Assembly (NCBI GenBank): GCA_038248745.1
Contig: JBBRXC010000057.1
Location: 1-9,651 of the forward strand
Length of the DNA stretch: 9,651 nt
Source of the DNA: JAENWH01 sp038248745
GTDB taxonomy: Bacteria; Bacillota; Clostridia; Peptostreptococcales; Anaerovoracaceae
Direction of reading: 5' to 3'
Shown here: positions 1-6,298 of the stretch, piece by piece
How positions within the stretch are numbered: the stretch's first letter is position 1
How the letters are laid out: each line of letters opens with the position of its first letter
Translations under genes and position numbers: made by a program
Notes under the pieces: generated by a model
Told to the model about the DNA's origin: nothing
The model's input: only the letters and a program-made list of their open reading frames with translations
Databases searched by the model: none

Positions 1-31
1 ATTGTAGTAAAAATAAAAAGAAACAAAAAAA

Positions 32-60
32 CCGATATTCAGGATTAACCCGAATATCGG
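32..60 (-). terminator. Intrinsic terminator of the left-edge minus-strand transcript
   Basis: Nine-base perfect arms (32-40 and 52-60) enclose an 11-base loop. Read on the minus strand, the hairpin is followed immediately by a long T-rich stretch (complement of the A-rich 1-31, including seven consecutive T). This is the classic rho-independent layout for a transcript running right to left. It ends the transcript that starts at the promoter at 215-243. If a gene lies beyond the left edge on the same strand, the hairpin could instead act as an attenuator. Confidence 0.85.
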
Positions 61-184
61 CAATTATTTATACCAATCACGGGTGTACGCACTGTAGCGC
101 TCTCACCCATGACGAAAATTGTCAGGATATGGAGCGCTGCTCGTAAAAGTAATAATAACTGTTTGTTAAAAAAAATCTTTTCAT
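45..184 (-). CDS. Possible small exported peptide made by -1 frameshift (speculative)
   Basis: An ATG at 184-182 follows a modest Shine-Dalgarno-like GGGATGG and opens a 20-codon frame that stops at 124-122. After five codons it crosses eight T (minus strand), read as T-TTT-TTA, the slippery heptamer type used for -1 frameshifting. The -1 frame is open from there to a TAA at 47-45. A slip, or one extra T in the run, would give a 46-residue peptide: basic N-terminus (MKRFF), a leucine-rich hydrophobic stretch at residues 10-26 interrupted by one Arg, then a polar tail GESATVRTPVIGINNCRYSG with a single Cys at 42. This resembles precursors of secreted signal peptides in general shape only; I recognise no family. 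The stop codon lies in the terminator loop. The same bases also fold well as RNA, so the open frame may be accidental. A sequencing error in the homopolymer is another explanation. Confidence 0.22.
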
Positions 185-209
185 TCTGAATACCATCCCT
201 ATTTGTTTT
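45..209 (-). ncRNA. Candidate structured small RNA or cis-regulatory leader
   Basis: A short minus-strand transcript is predicted between the promoter at 215-243 and the terminator at 32-60; ends are approximate. Its central part is clearly GC-richer than the flanks and can fold. Arms 132-138 and 96-102 form a 7-bp helix. Inside it, 121-128 pairs with 105-108 plus 110-113 (one bulged base at 109, one G-U pair). An alternative helix pairs 104-108 with 81-85 and is mutually exclusive with part of the inner stem, so a conformational switch is possible. I could not match it to a known riboswitch consensus (TPP, SAM-I, FMN, purine, lysine, c-di-GMP, T-box and others considered), nor to 6S RNA, since the 5' and 3' ends do not pair. 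The promoter and terminator are directly visible; the RNA function is inference. The alternative is that the transcript is an mRNA for a small peptide (separate entry). Confidence 0.45.
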
Positions 210-214
210 TTGTA

Positions 215-243
215 ACTATACCATCAAATGTGTGTATAGTCAA
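215..243 (-). promoter_or_regulatory. Strong sigma-A type promoter firing leftward
   Basis: On the minus strand there is a TTGACT -35 box (243-238) and a TATAGT -10 box (220-215), separated by exactly 17 bases. Both boxes match the vegetative consensus at five of six positions. Transcription would start near 207-209 and run toward the left edge into the candidate structured RNA. It is the best promoter match in the window and has no conventional gene behind it. Confidence 0.75.
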
Positions 244-285
244 CAATATTTTGTGAATTATATTGTTATTTTTAACAAATTTTTA

Positions 286-328
286 AAAAGGAAGCCCAGT
301 ATAGGCATCCTATATTGGGCTTCCTTTT
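286..328. terminator. Bidirectional intrinsic terminator after the cvpA-like gene
   Basis: A 20-bp stem (286-305 with 309-328, one G-T pair) has a three-base loop. The left arm starts with A4 and the right arm ends with T4, and on the minus strand more T-rich sequence follows, so it can stop transcription from either side. It ends the minus-strand aminopeptidase/cvpA-like unit and isolates it from the promoter at 215-243. Confidence 0.85.
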
Positions 329-374
329 CATATGGCTTAAAATTTCCCTAATTTTCTCACTTGAATCTGAAAAC

Positions 375-1010
375 CTATAGCAGGTTTGTCAGTAACAGCA
401 ACGGGTTGTTATTATATAAGTCTTTTGCCAGTACAGAACTATCTAGGGAAGTTAAAATTGCAAAGGTGTTTTCAGGGCTGGCAAGATTTATGACTGGAAT
501 CATGATGGCCAGAATAATATATAAAACGATCATCCCTTTAAAAAACCCAAAGGCGAGACCTAAAAGTCCATCGATTAATCCGGTAGGCCCTTTCCTGTTT
601 TTCTTGGAGAAAATAATGGTGATGAAGTACAGGAATAGTTTGACCAGAATGACTACGATTAAAAAAGAAATGATAACCATAATGAGTTCAGTTAAACTGG
701 AGGCGATATTTGCAGAAACTGTATTGGTGACATTGTTTGCAAAATTACCGACTAAATTGGGGATCCCACCCGATTCAAAAGAACCTTGTGTTGAACCCTG
801 CGGCATTTTATCCAACAACTTGTCGTTAATGGAAGTATAAAAATAATCTTTTGAAATTAAATATTCCTTGACCCGAGGCGAGAAAAAGAAACCGCAGGAA
901 ATGGAAATGATCCATCCAACCAAATGTAAAAAAGTTGAAATAAAGCCATTCCGATAACTTATTGCCATTATTACAACCAAAATGGAAAACAGAATAATAT
1001 CAATAACCAA
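375..1010 (-). CDS. CvpA-family integral membrane protein
   Basis: This is a 211-residue membrane protein with hydrophobic segments near residues 3-17, 25-43, 107-131 and 144-173. A glycine-rich LIDGLLGLAFGFFKG stretch near 145-159 is typical of the CvpA (colicin V production) family. A hydrophilic loop of about 60 residues, rich in Ser, Gly and Asn, lies between the second and third segments. The family is widespread and its biochemical role is poorly defined; in Gram-positives it is not tied to colicin. A GTG three codons upstream (1019-1017) would give 214 residues, but it sits inside the AGGAGG (1024-1019). The TTG at 1010-1008 lies 8 bases from that site, so it is the better start. The gene follows the M29 aminopeptidase with a 15-base gap and probably shares its mRNA, ending at the 286-328 terminator. 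Confidence 0.75.
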   Translation of the reverse strand: MVIDIILFSILVVIMAISYRNGFISTFLHLVGWIISISCGFFFSPRVKEYLISKDYFYTSINDKLLDKMPQGSTQGSFESGGIPNLVGNFANNVTNTVSANIASSLTELIMVIISFLIVVILVKLFLYFITIIFSKKNRKGPTGLIDGLLGLAFGFFKGMIVLYIILAIMIPVINLASPENTFAILTSLDSSVLAKDLYNNNPLLLLTNLL

Positions 1011-1025
1011 CCGTAGCACCTCCTT

Positions 1026-2135
1026 TTATTTTAGGTTTTCAGGATTCAAACATTCTAGCTCAGGAATCACAAAAAGGCCATCTTTCCGAATAAGCACATC
1101 ATCAAACCAAATTTCTCCACCACCGTATTCAGGACGTTGAATCATGACAAGATCCCAGTGAAGAGATGAAACATTGCCGTTAAAGGCATCTTCATAGGCG
1201 GCGCCAGGGGTTAAGTGGAAAGAACCTGCAATCTTTTCATCAAACAAAGTATCTTTCATTGGATTTAGAATAAATGGGTTGACGCCGATGGCAAATTCTC
1301 CAACATATCTAGCGCCCTCATCTGTATCTAGAAGTTCATTAATTCTAGCCGTATTATTAGAGGTGGCTTTTATAATTTTGCCTTTTTCAAATTCAAAAAC
1401 AATGTTTTCAAAGGTGAAACCTTGCTCTTCGGAAGGGGTATTGTACGAGATGATCCCATTAATCGATTCAAGCACAGGGGCCGTATAGACTTCTCCGTCA
1501 GGGATATTCATGGTCCCGGCACAGATGATGGATGGAATCCCTTTTATGCTAAAGGTTAAATCTGTCCCAGGTCCAAGCAAATGAACTTTGTCAGTTTTGT
1601 CCATAAGATTGGATAGATTAATCATTGCATTGCCCATTTTACTATAATCCATGGTGCATACATCGAAGAAAAAATCTTCAAAAGTCTCTTGGCTCATATT
1701 CGCCAATTGAGATATAGATGGATTTGGATATTCAAGAATGACCCATTTTGTATGGTTTACCCTGCAATCAAAGGCGGGCTTAAGCTTGCTGTAATATAGG
1801 TTTTGTTTAGAAGCTGGGACATCTGCCAGTTCCGAGACGTTATCGCCAGCGCGTACAGAAATAAAGGCATCCATGCCTTCAATTTGTTTCAGTAGATACT
1901 CGTTTAAAAAATCAAGCTGACTTTCTGAAGCGCCTAGCAGGATTTCCCGAAGGATTGAAGTTTCTCTAATATTTACATATGGGAATGCGCCTTTGGCATA
2001 AACATCTTTAATAAGTTGACGGATTAAGTTTTTTGTACAGGAACCTTCATATTCAATCAAGACCTTCTCTCCAGGCTGAACGTTTGTGGAATAGTCCACT
2101 AAAACCTTTGACAATTTAGTAATTCTCTCATCCAT
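1026..2135 (-). CDS. M29-family metallo-aminopeptidase (AmpS/AmpT-like)
   Basis: A 369-residue cytoplasmic enzyme with no signal peptide. Members of peptidase family M29 remove N-terminal amino acids from peptides using two divalent metals. The expected ligands appear in order: E215 in IPDGEVYTAP, E280 in GEFAIGVNP, H307 in GSFHLTPG, then H326 and D328 in SSLHWDLV. The N-terminal half (a start resembling RITKLSKVLVDYST, then PGEKVLIEYEG) also matches the family. The protein is about 40 residues shorter than classical AmpS/AmpT of roughly 410 residues, and the last two His ligands are closer together. A good AAGGAGA site (2147-2141) precedes the ATG. The gene is divergent from the opp operon, which suggests it hydrolyses imported peptides; its substrate specificity cannot be read from sequence. 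It is likely first in a two-gene unit with the cvpA-like gene. Confidence 0.9.
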   Translation of the reverse strand: MDERITKLSKVLVDYSTNVQPGEKVLIEYEGSCTKNLIRQLIKDVYAKGAFPYVNIRETSILREILLGASESQLDFLNEYLLKQIEGMDAFISVRAGDNVSELADVPASKQNLYYSKLKPAFDCRVNHTKWVILEYPNPSISQLANMSQETFEDFFFDVCTMDYSKMGNAMINLSNLMDKTDKVHLLGPGTDLTFSIKGIPSIICAGTMNIPDGEVYTAPVLESINGIISYNTPSEEQGFTFENIVFEFEKGKIIKATSNNTARINELLDTDEGARYVGEFAIGVNPFILNPMKDTLFDEKIAGSFHLTPGAAYEDAFNGNVSSLHWDLVMIQRPEYGGGEIWFDDVLIRKDGLFVIPELECLNPENLK

Positions 2136-2189
2136 GTTCGTCTCCTTGCATTAGGGAATATTATATTAAATAAATATAATTAAAAAAGT

Positions 2190-2209
2190 TTTTGAACAGC
2201 TATTCAAAA
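2190..2209. repeat. Short inverted repeat in the divergent region (possible operator)
   Basis: Seven-base arms TTTTGAA (2190-2196) and TTCAAAA (2203-2209) flank a six-base centre. It lies just downstream of the predicted aminopeptidase start point and upstream of oppB, where a repressor site for either unit could sit. The sequence is AT-rich, so such repeats can arise by chance, and it does not match the CodY consensus. Operator function is inference. Confidence 0.25.
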
Positions 2210-2226
2210 GTTATGTTAATAATGAT

Positions 2227-2255
2227 ATTATATTCCAGAATAAATATAACCGCAA
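2227..2255 (-). promoter_or_regulatory. Probable promoter of the aminopeptidase/cvpA-like unit
   Basis: On the minus strand a perfect TATAAT -10 (2232-2227) lies 17 bases from a TTGCGG -35 (2255-2250), which matches only at the TTG core. Transcription would begin near 2220 and leave an 85-base leader that contains the inverted repeat at 2190-2209. Other TATAAT-like strings closer to the gene lack a convincing -35 in this AT-rich region, so this choice is moderate. Confidence 0.45.
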
Positions 2256-2293
2256 TCTAAAATAAGCAGAACATAGTTTAGAGAATACAAGTT

Positions 2294-2326
2294 TTGATAG
2301 CATCAAATGAAAACAAGGTATATAAT
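2294..2326 (+). promoter_or_regulatory. Possible promoter of the opp operon
   Basis: A TATAAT hexamer (2321-2326) lies 38 bases before the oppB start. The nearest TTGATA (2294-2299) is 21 bases upstream, longer than the usual 16-18, although an overlapping TATATA (2319-2324) reduces the gap to 19. The -10 is good and the -35 doubtful, which may mean an activator is needed. No other candidate between 2136 and 2363 is better on this strand. Confidence 0.35.
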
Positions 2327-2363
2327 TAAACAAATGATTTAAAAAAGAATAGAGAGGAATTAT

Positions 2364-3302
2364 ATGACAAAATATGTAGCACAAAGGATTGCTCAGGCAT
2401 TAATTGTTCTATTGCTGATAACATGCGCCACATTCCTTCTAATGAACCTGGTCCCGGGGGGACCTTTTTTAAGTGAAAAAGCACCATCTGAGCAGGTTTT
2501 GGCTGCCTTGAATGAAAAATACGGGCTTGATCAACCGGTTCTAGTTCAGATGAAAAATTATGTTGTAAATCTTGTGCAGGGTGACTTAGGCGTTTCATAC
2601 AAAATGCAGAAGAACAGACAGGTTATAGATATTATAATGGAGATGTTTCCCGTTTCAGCAAAGATAGGGATTATTGCCTTAATTCTTTCCATTGTGGTTG
2701 GTGTCCCCATGGGTTGCGTTGCAGCATACAACAGGGGAACCAAAATAGACAGTTCCTTGCGGGTGTTAACCACCCTGGGCATTTCAATTCCAGGATTTGT
2801 TGTTGCAACCGTACTGCTAATTCTTTTTGGCTCTATCTGGCAGCTACTGCCGACAGTAGGATTAACCAGCTGGAAGAGTTACATTATGCCATGCTTTACG
2901 GAGGCCTTTTATCCTATGTGCTACATAGGCAGGCTTGCAAGATCAAGTATGCTAGATGTTATTAATCAGGAATATATTAGAACAGCAAGAGCAAAAGGGG
3001 TTTCCCCCATCGCCATTGTTTTTAAACATGCGCTTAGAAACGCGTTTATACCTGTTTTAACCTACTTAGGGCCACTGACAGCAAGTATACTAACGGGTGG
3101 GTTTGTTGTAGAAAGTGTATTTAATATTCCTGGGTTGGGACGTTATTTCGTACAAAGCATTTCAAATAGAGATTATCCGATTATTATGGGCACAACCATA
3201 TTTTTAGCGGCACTAATAGTCTTTATGAACCTAATCGTTGACATCATGTACAGATATGTTGATCCAAGAATAGATTTGTCGAAGGGGGGGAATAAGCAAT
3301 GA
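2364..3302 (+). CDS. oppB: Oligopeptide ABC transporter permease OppB
   Basis: A 312-residue inner-membrane permease, one of two channel subunits of a peptide importer. It starts with the conserved N-terminal helix (about residues 8-30) ending in VPGGP, followed by an extracytoplasmic segment containing EKYGLDQP. Further membrane segments lie near 100-122, 137-160, 228-250 and 275-297. The EAA loop that docks on the ATPase is clear at about 203-227 (EYIRTARAKGVSPIAIVFKH). Length equals that of known OppB/DppB proteins (about 306). A GAGAGG site precedes the ATG. It is the first gene of the five-gene operon and overlaps oppC by ATGA. Opp, Dpp and App permeases cannot be separated safely by sequence; a complete set with two ATPases and a 546-residue binding protein favours an oligopeptide system. 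Confidence 0.93.
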   Translation: MTKYVAQRIAQALIVLLLITCATFLLMNLVPGGPFLSEKAPSEQVLAALNEKYGLDQPVLVQMKNYVVNLVQGDLGVSYKMQKNRQVIDIIMEMFPVSAKIGIIALILSIVVGVPMGCVAAYNRGTKIDSSLRVLTTLGISIPGFVVATVLLILFGSIWQLLPTVGLTSWKSYIMPCFTEAFYPMCYIGRLARSSMLDVINQEYIRTARAKGVSPIAIVFKHALRNAFIPVLTYLGPLTASILTGGFVVESVFNIPGLGRYFVQSISNRDYPIIMGTTIFLAALIVFMNLIVDIMYRYVDPRIDLSKGGNKQ

Positions 3303-4276
3303 TTATGAGAGATTCATTTGAACCCGCTTCCAGAGAAGAAAAAGAAAATCATATTGAGATCACAAAAGGGGTATCCTATTGGCAAGATGCTTGGAGAAGG
3401 CTTAAAAGAAACAGGGTTGCAATGGTATCCATTTATATAATTGCACTGATATTTGTGTTTGCTTTTATTGGGCCAATGCTTTCTGATTACGATTATACAA
3501 CCCAACTCAGAGGACAGGAAAATATTGCGCCGTCTTGGGAATTCCCGTTTGGTACAGATAATTTGGGTAGAGACCTTATGGTAAGAACCATGTATGGTGC
3601 CAGGGTATCTTTGATTGTAGGCGTTTGCGCTAGCCTGATAGTTCTTGTAATAGGAACAGTTTACGGGTCTATTTCTGGGTATTTTGGCGGCCGGGTAGAT
3701 GATGTGATGATGCGTATTGTAGAACTTATTTATGCCGTTCCGGATATATTGGTGGTGTTGCTGTTATCAGCTGTATTACGAACGCCGCTCCAAATATGGT
3801 TTAACAGTAGCAATGGATTCATTGCCAGTAAACTAAGCGTTGTCGGCCCAGGGCTGATTTCCATATTTATTGCTTTTGGACTTCTTTACTGGGTGGGAAT
3901 GGCTCGTATTATTAGAGGCCAGGTATTGATGCTGAAAGAGCAGGAATATGTGGTGGCAGCAAAAGCTTTAGGTGCAGGCAGTAAAAGAATTATCGTGAAA
4001 CATTTATGGCCAAACTGCATTGGACAAATTATTGTAACTACCAGTATGCAGATCCCTTCAGCAATATTTCTGGAATCATTCCTATCCTTTTTAGGCGTTG
4101 GAGTTTCAGCTCCTCTTACAAGTTTGGGGTCAATGGCTGCAGATGCTTTGGGTGGAATGTATACTTATTCATACAGACTGATCATTCCAGCCACCATTCT
4201 TAGCCTGATGATTTTAAGTTTGAATTTATTTGGGGATGGACTTAGAGATGCACTTGACCCACGTCTGAAGAAGTAG
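3299..4276 (+). CDS. oppC: Oligopeptide ABC transporter permease OppC
   Basis: A 325-residue second channel subunit. A cytoplasmic N-terminus of about 38 residues includes the WQDAWRRLKRNRVAM motif typical of OppC. The first membrane helix (about 40-60) follows, then the periplasm-facing FGTDNLGRDLMVRTMYGAR segment (about 84-102) and further helices. The EAA loop at about 214-239 (EQEYVVAAKALGAGSKRIIV) contacts OppD or OppF. The C-terminal FGDGLRDALDPRL is standard for the family. The ATG overlaps the oppB stop by four bases, implying translational coupling, behind a run of seven G. A second in-frame ATG two codons later (3305) is an alternative start that hardly changes the protein. Confidence 0.93.
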   Translation: MIMRDSFEPASREEKENHIEITKGVSYWQDAWRRLKRNRVAMVSIYIIALIFVFAFIGPMLSDYDYTTQLRGQENIAPSWEFPFGTDNLGRDLMVRTMYGARVSLIVGVCASLIVLVIGTVYGSISGYFGGRVDDVMMRIVELIYAVPDILVVLLLSAVLRTPLQIWFNSSNGFIASKLSVVGPGLISIFIAFGLLYWVGMARIIRGQVLMLKEQEYVVAAKALGAGSKRIIVKHLWPNCIGQIIVTTSMQIPSAIFLESFLSFLGVGVSAPLTSLGSMAADALGGMYTYSYRLIIPATILSLMILSLNLFGDGLRDALDPRLKK

Positions 4277-4287
4277 GAGGTAAACTT

Positions 4288-5283
4288 TTGGAACATAAAA
4301 AATTACTTGAAATAAAAGAGTTGAAAGTTTCATTTTTCACCCATGCAGGAGAAGTAAAAGCTGTAGGTGGTATTTCTTATGATCTTGATTATGGGGAAGT
4401 AATGGGTATTGTTGGAGAATCAGGAAGCGGAAAAAGTGTGGAGGCATATTCAATAATGGGCCTGCTTCAAAGTCCCGGAAAGGTTATCGGTGGGGAAATC
4501 CTCTTTGAAAACAAAAATGTTCTGGAGTTTGATAAAAAACAGATGCAAAATTTGCGCGGGAATGAGATCAGCATGATTTTTCAGAACCCAATGACATGCA
4601 TGAATCCAGTTTATACCATAGGGAATCAATTGATAGAGGCAGTTCTTTGCCATCATAAAATACCAAAAGTAGAAGCAAAAAAACGTTCTATTGATATGTT
4701 GAAACTTGTGGGAATCAATAACCCTGAGAATAGAATGAAACAATATCCTCATGAACTTTCAGGAGGAATGAGACAACGGGTAATGATCGCTATGGGGTTG
4801 ATTTGTGATCCTAAGTTATTAATTGCAGATGAACCAACAACAGCCTTAGATGTAACGATTCAGGCGCAGATTCTTGAGCTTATGAAAGAAATTCAGAAAA
4901 ACACACAAATGTCTATTATTTTCATTACCCATAATCTTGGCGTAGTAGCAGATATTTGTCATAGAGTTTCAGTCATGTACGCAGGTAAAATAGTGGAGCA
5001 GGGAAACGTCGATGATATTTTTTACAATACAAGTCATCCATATACAAAAGGATTGCTTAAATCTATGCCAAGAGTAGACGCTGAAGGATATGAGAGGCTG
5101 ATTCCAATTGAAGGTACGCCGGTAGACATGCTCAATCCCCCTGAAGGGTGCGGGTTTGCCACGCGATGTGAGTATTGTATGAAAATTTGCTTGAAAGAGG
5201 TGCCGCCAACCATTGAGGTGGGAGACAGGCACACCTCCGCTTGCTGGCTGTTGGCCATGCCAGAAGAAAAAGAGGTGAACTAA
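4288..5283 (+). CDS. oppD: Oligopeptide ABC transporter ATPase OppD
   Basis: A 331-residue nucleotide-binding subunit on the cytoplasmic face. Walker A is GESGSGKS at 43-50, the Q-loop is FQNP at 98-101, the ABC signature LSGGMRQR is at 157-164, Walker B is LLIADEP at 177-183 and the switch histidine is H215. The C-terminal oligopeptide/dipeptide-transporter region (from about 230) carries NPPEGCGFATRCEYC and cysteines 288, 294, 297, 301 and 319. Structures of related Opp/Dpp ATPases show a [4Fe-4S] cluster in this region; that it binds one here is inference. The start is TTG, supported by a perfect AGGAGG (4275-4280) seven bases upstream; no ATG lies nearby in frame. It is 11 bases after oppC and overlaps the oppF ATG by one base. 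Confidence 0.94.
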   Translation: MEHKKLLEIKELKVSFFTHAGEVKAVGGISYDLDYGEVMGIVGESGSGKSVEAYSIMGLLQSPGKVIGGEILFENKNVLEFDKKQMQNLRGNEISMIFQNPMTCMNPVYTIGNQLIEAVLCHHKIPKVEAKKRSIDMLKLVGINNPENRMKQYPHELSGGMRQRVMIAMGLICDPKLLIADEPTTALDVTIQAQILELMKEIQKNTQMSIIFITHNLGVVADICHRVSVMYAGKIVEQGNVDDIFYNTSHPYTKGLLKSMPRVDAEGYERLIPIEGTPVDMLNPPEGCGFATRCEYCMKICLKEVPPTIEVGDRHTSACWLLAMPEEKEVN

Positions 5284-6266
5284 TGGATAGCAAAGAGATA
5301 CTACTTAAAGTAGAGAATCTAAAAAAATATTTCCCGATTAAAGATGGCTTTGGAAAAATAAAAAATGTCCAAGCGGTGGAAAACGTAAGCTTTGCTATAC
5401 ATAAAGGAGAAACCTTCGGACTTGTTGGGGAATCTGGATGTGGTAAAACCACATTAGGCCGTTCCATATTAAGACTTATTGAACCGACAGCTGGTAAAAT
5501 AATCTACAATGGTCAGGTCATTTTTGATGGAAAGTTAAAAAAACAGCCTAACATGCTTCCCTATAGAAGAAAAATGCAAATTATATTTCAAGATCCTTCG
5601 GCATCACTTGATCCACGTATGACCGTTGGAGAAATTATTGGAGAAGCCTTAGATATACATAAATTATATGAAACTAAACAGCAAAGAACAGAGAGAATTA
5701 ATCAACTGTTGGATATGGTGGGGTTGAACAGTGAGCATAGCAATCGATATGCCCATGAATTTTCAGGCGGGCAGCAGCAGCGTATAGGAATTGCCCGGGC
5801 CCTTGCCGTTGAACCAGAATTTATCGTATGCGATGAGCCGATTTCAGCGTTGGACGTATCTATTCAATCCCAGATTGTAAATATGCTTGAAGACATGCAG
5901 GAGGAACTAGGGCTTACCTATCTGTTTATTGCCCATGACCTTTCTGTTGTAAGACATATCTCTGACAGAATTGGCGTGATGTATCTTGGCAACATGGTGG
6001 AACTTGGTGCAAGCCATGAGTTGTACAAAAATCCACTTCACCCTTATACAAAAACATTACTATCTGCAGTACCGGTTCCTGATCCGAAATTGAGTCGAAG
6101 TAGAAAGAGAATTATTCTTGAAGGAGAAATTCCAAGCCCGATGAATCCACCAAGTGGTTGCCGCTTCCACACACGATGCCCATATGCAATAGATGTTTGC
6201 AGTCTGGAATCCCCTGAGTGGCGTGAAATTGACAAGGAGCACTTTGTGGCTTGCCATATCGTGTAA
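5283..6266 (+). CDS. oppF: Oligopeptide ABC transporter ATPase OppF
   Basis: A 327-residue partner ATPase of OppD. Walker A is GESGCGKT at 49-56, the Q-loop FQDPSASLDPR starts at 102, the signature FSGGQQQR is at 160-167, Walker B is FIVCDEP at 180-186 and the switch histidine is H218. The DPSASLDPRMTV string is characteristic of OppF/DppF rather than OppD. Four C-terminal cysteines (293, 299, 306, 324) in the PSGCRFHTRCP context match the family. A longer reading frame from 5241 exists, but the ATG at 5283 gives the normal N-terminus and follows a GAGGTG site (5271-5276), so it is preferred. TAATG overlap with oppD suggests coupled translation and equal amounts of the two ATPases. Confidence 0.94.
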   Translation: MDSKEILLKVENLKKYFPIKDGFGKIKNVQAVENVSFAIHKGETFGLVGESGCGKTTLGRSILRLIEPTAGKIIYNGQVIFDGKLKKQPNMLPYRRKMQIIFQDPSASLDPRMTVGEIIGEALDIHKLYETKQQRTERINQLLDMVGLNSEHSNRYAHEFSGGQQQRIGIARALAVEPEFIVCDEPISALDVSIQSQIVNMLEDMQEELGLTYLFIAHDLSVVRHISDRIGVMYLGNMVELGASHELYKNPLHPYTKTLLSAVPVPDPKLSRSRKRIILEGEIPSPMNPPSGCRFHTRCPYAIDVCSLESPEWREIDKEHFVACHIV

Positions 6267-6298
6267 TTGTATATTAATTAAAAAGAGGAGGAAAGCAA

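Noticed and set aside
60..145. Known riboswitch or 6S RNA at the left edge
   Set aside because: No conserved core of the classes I can recall is present, and the transcript ends do not pair as in 6S RNA; kept only as an unnamed candidate.
244..285. AT-rich stretch with partial TTGTTA/TAACAA symmetry as an operator
   Set aside because: Short matches in very AT-rich sequence between a promoter and a terminator; not distinguishable from chance.
361..840. 159-codon plus-strand open frame
   Set aside because: It lies antisense over the cvpA-like gene, needs a TTG start with no ribosome binding site, and its product resembles no family; the minus frame has clear membrane-protein character.
5241..5282. 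Upstream start for OppF adding 14 residues
   Set aside because: It would overlap oppD by over 40 bases and lacks the good GAGGTG-to-ATG spacing found at 5283.
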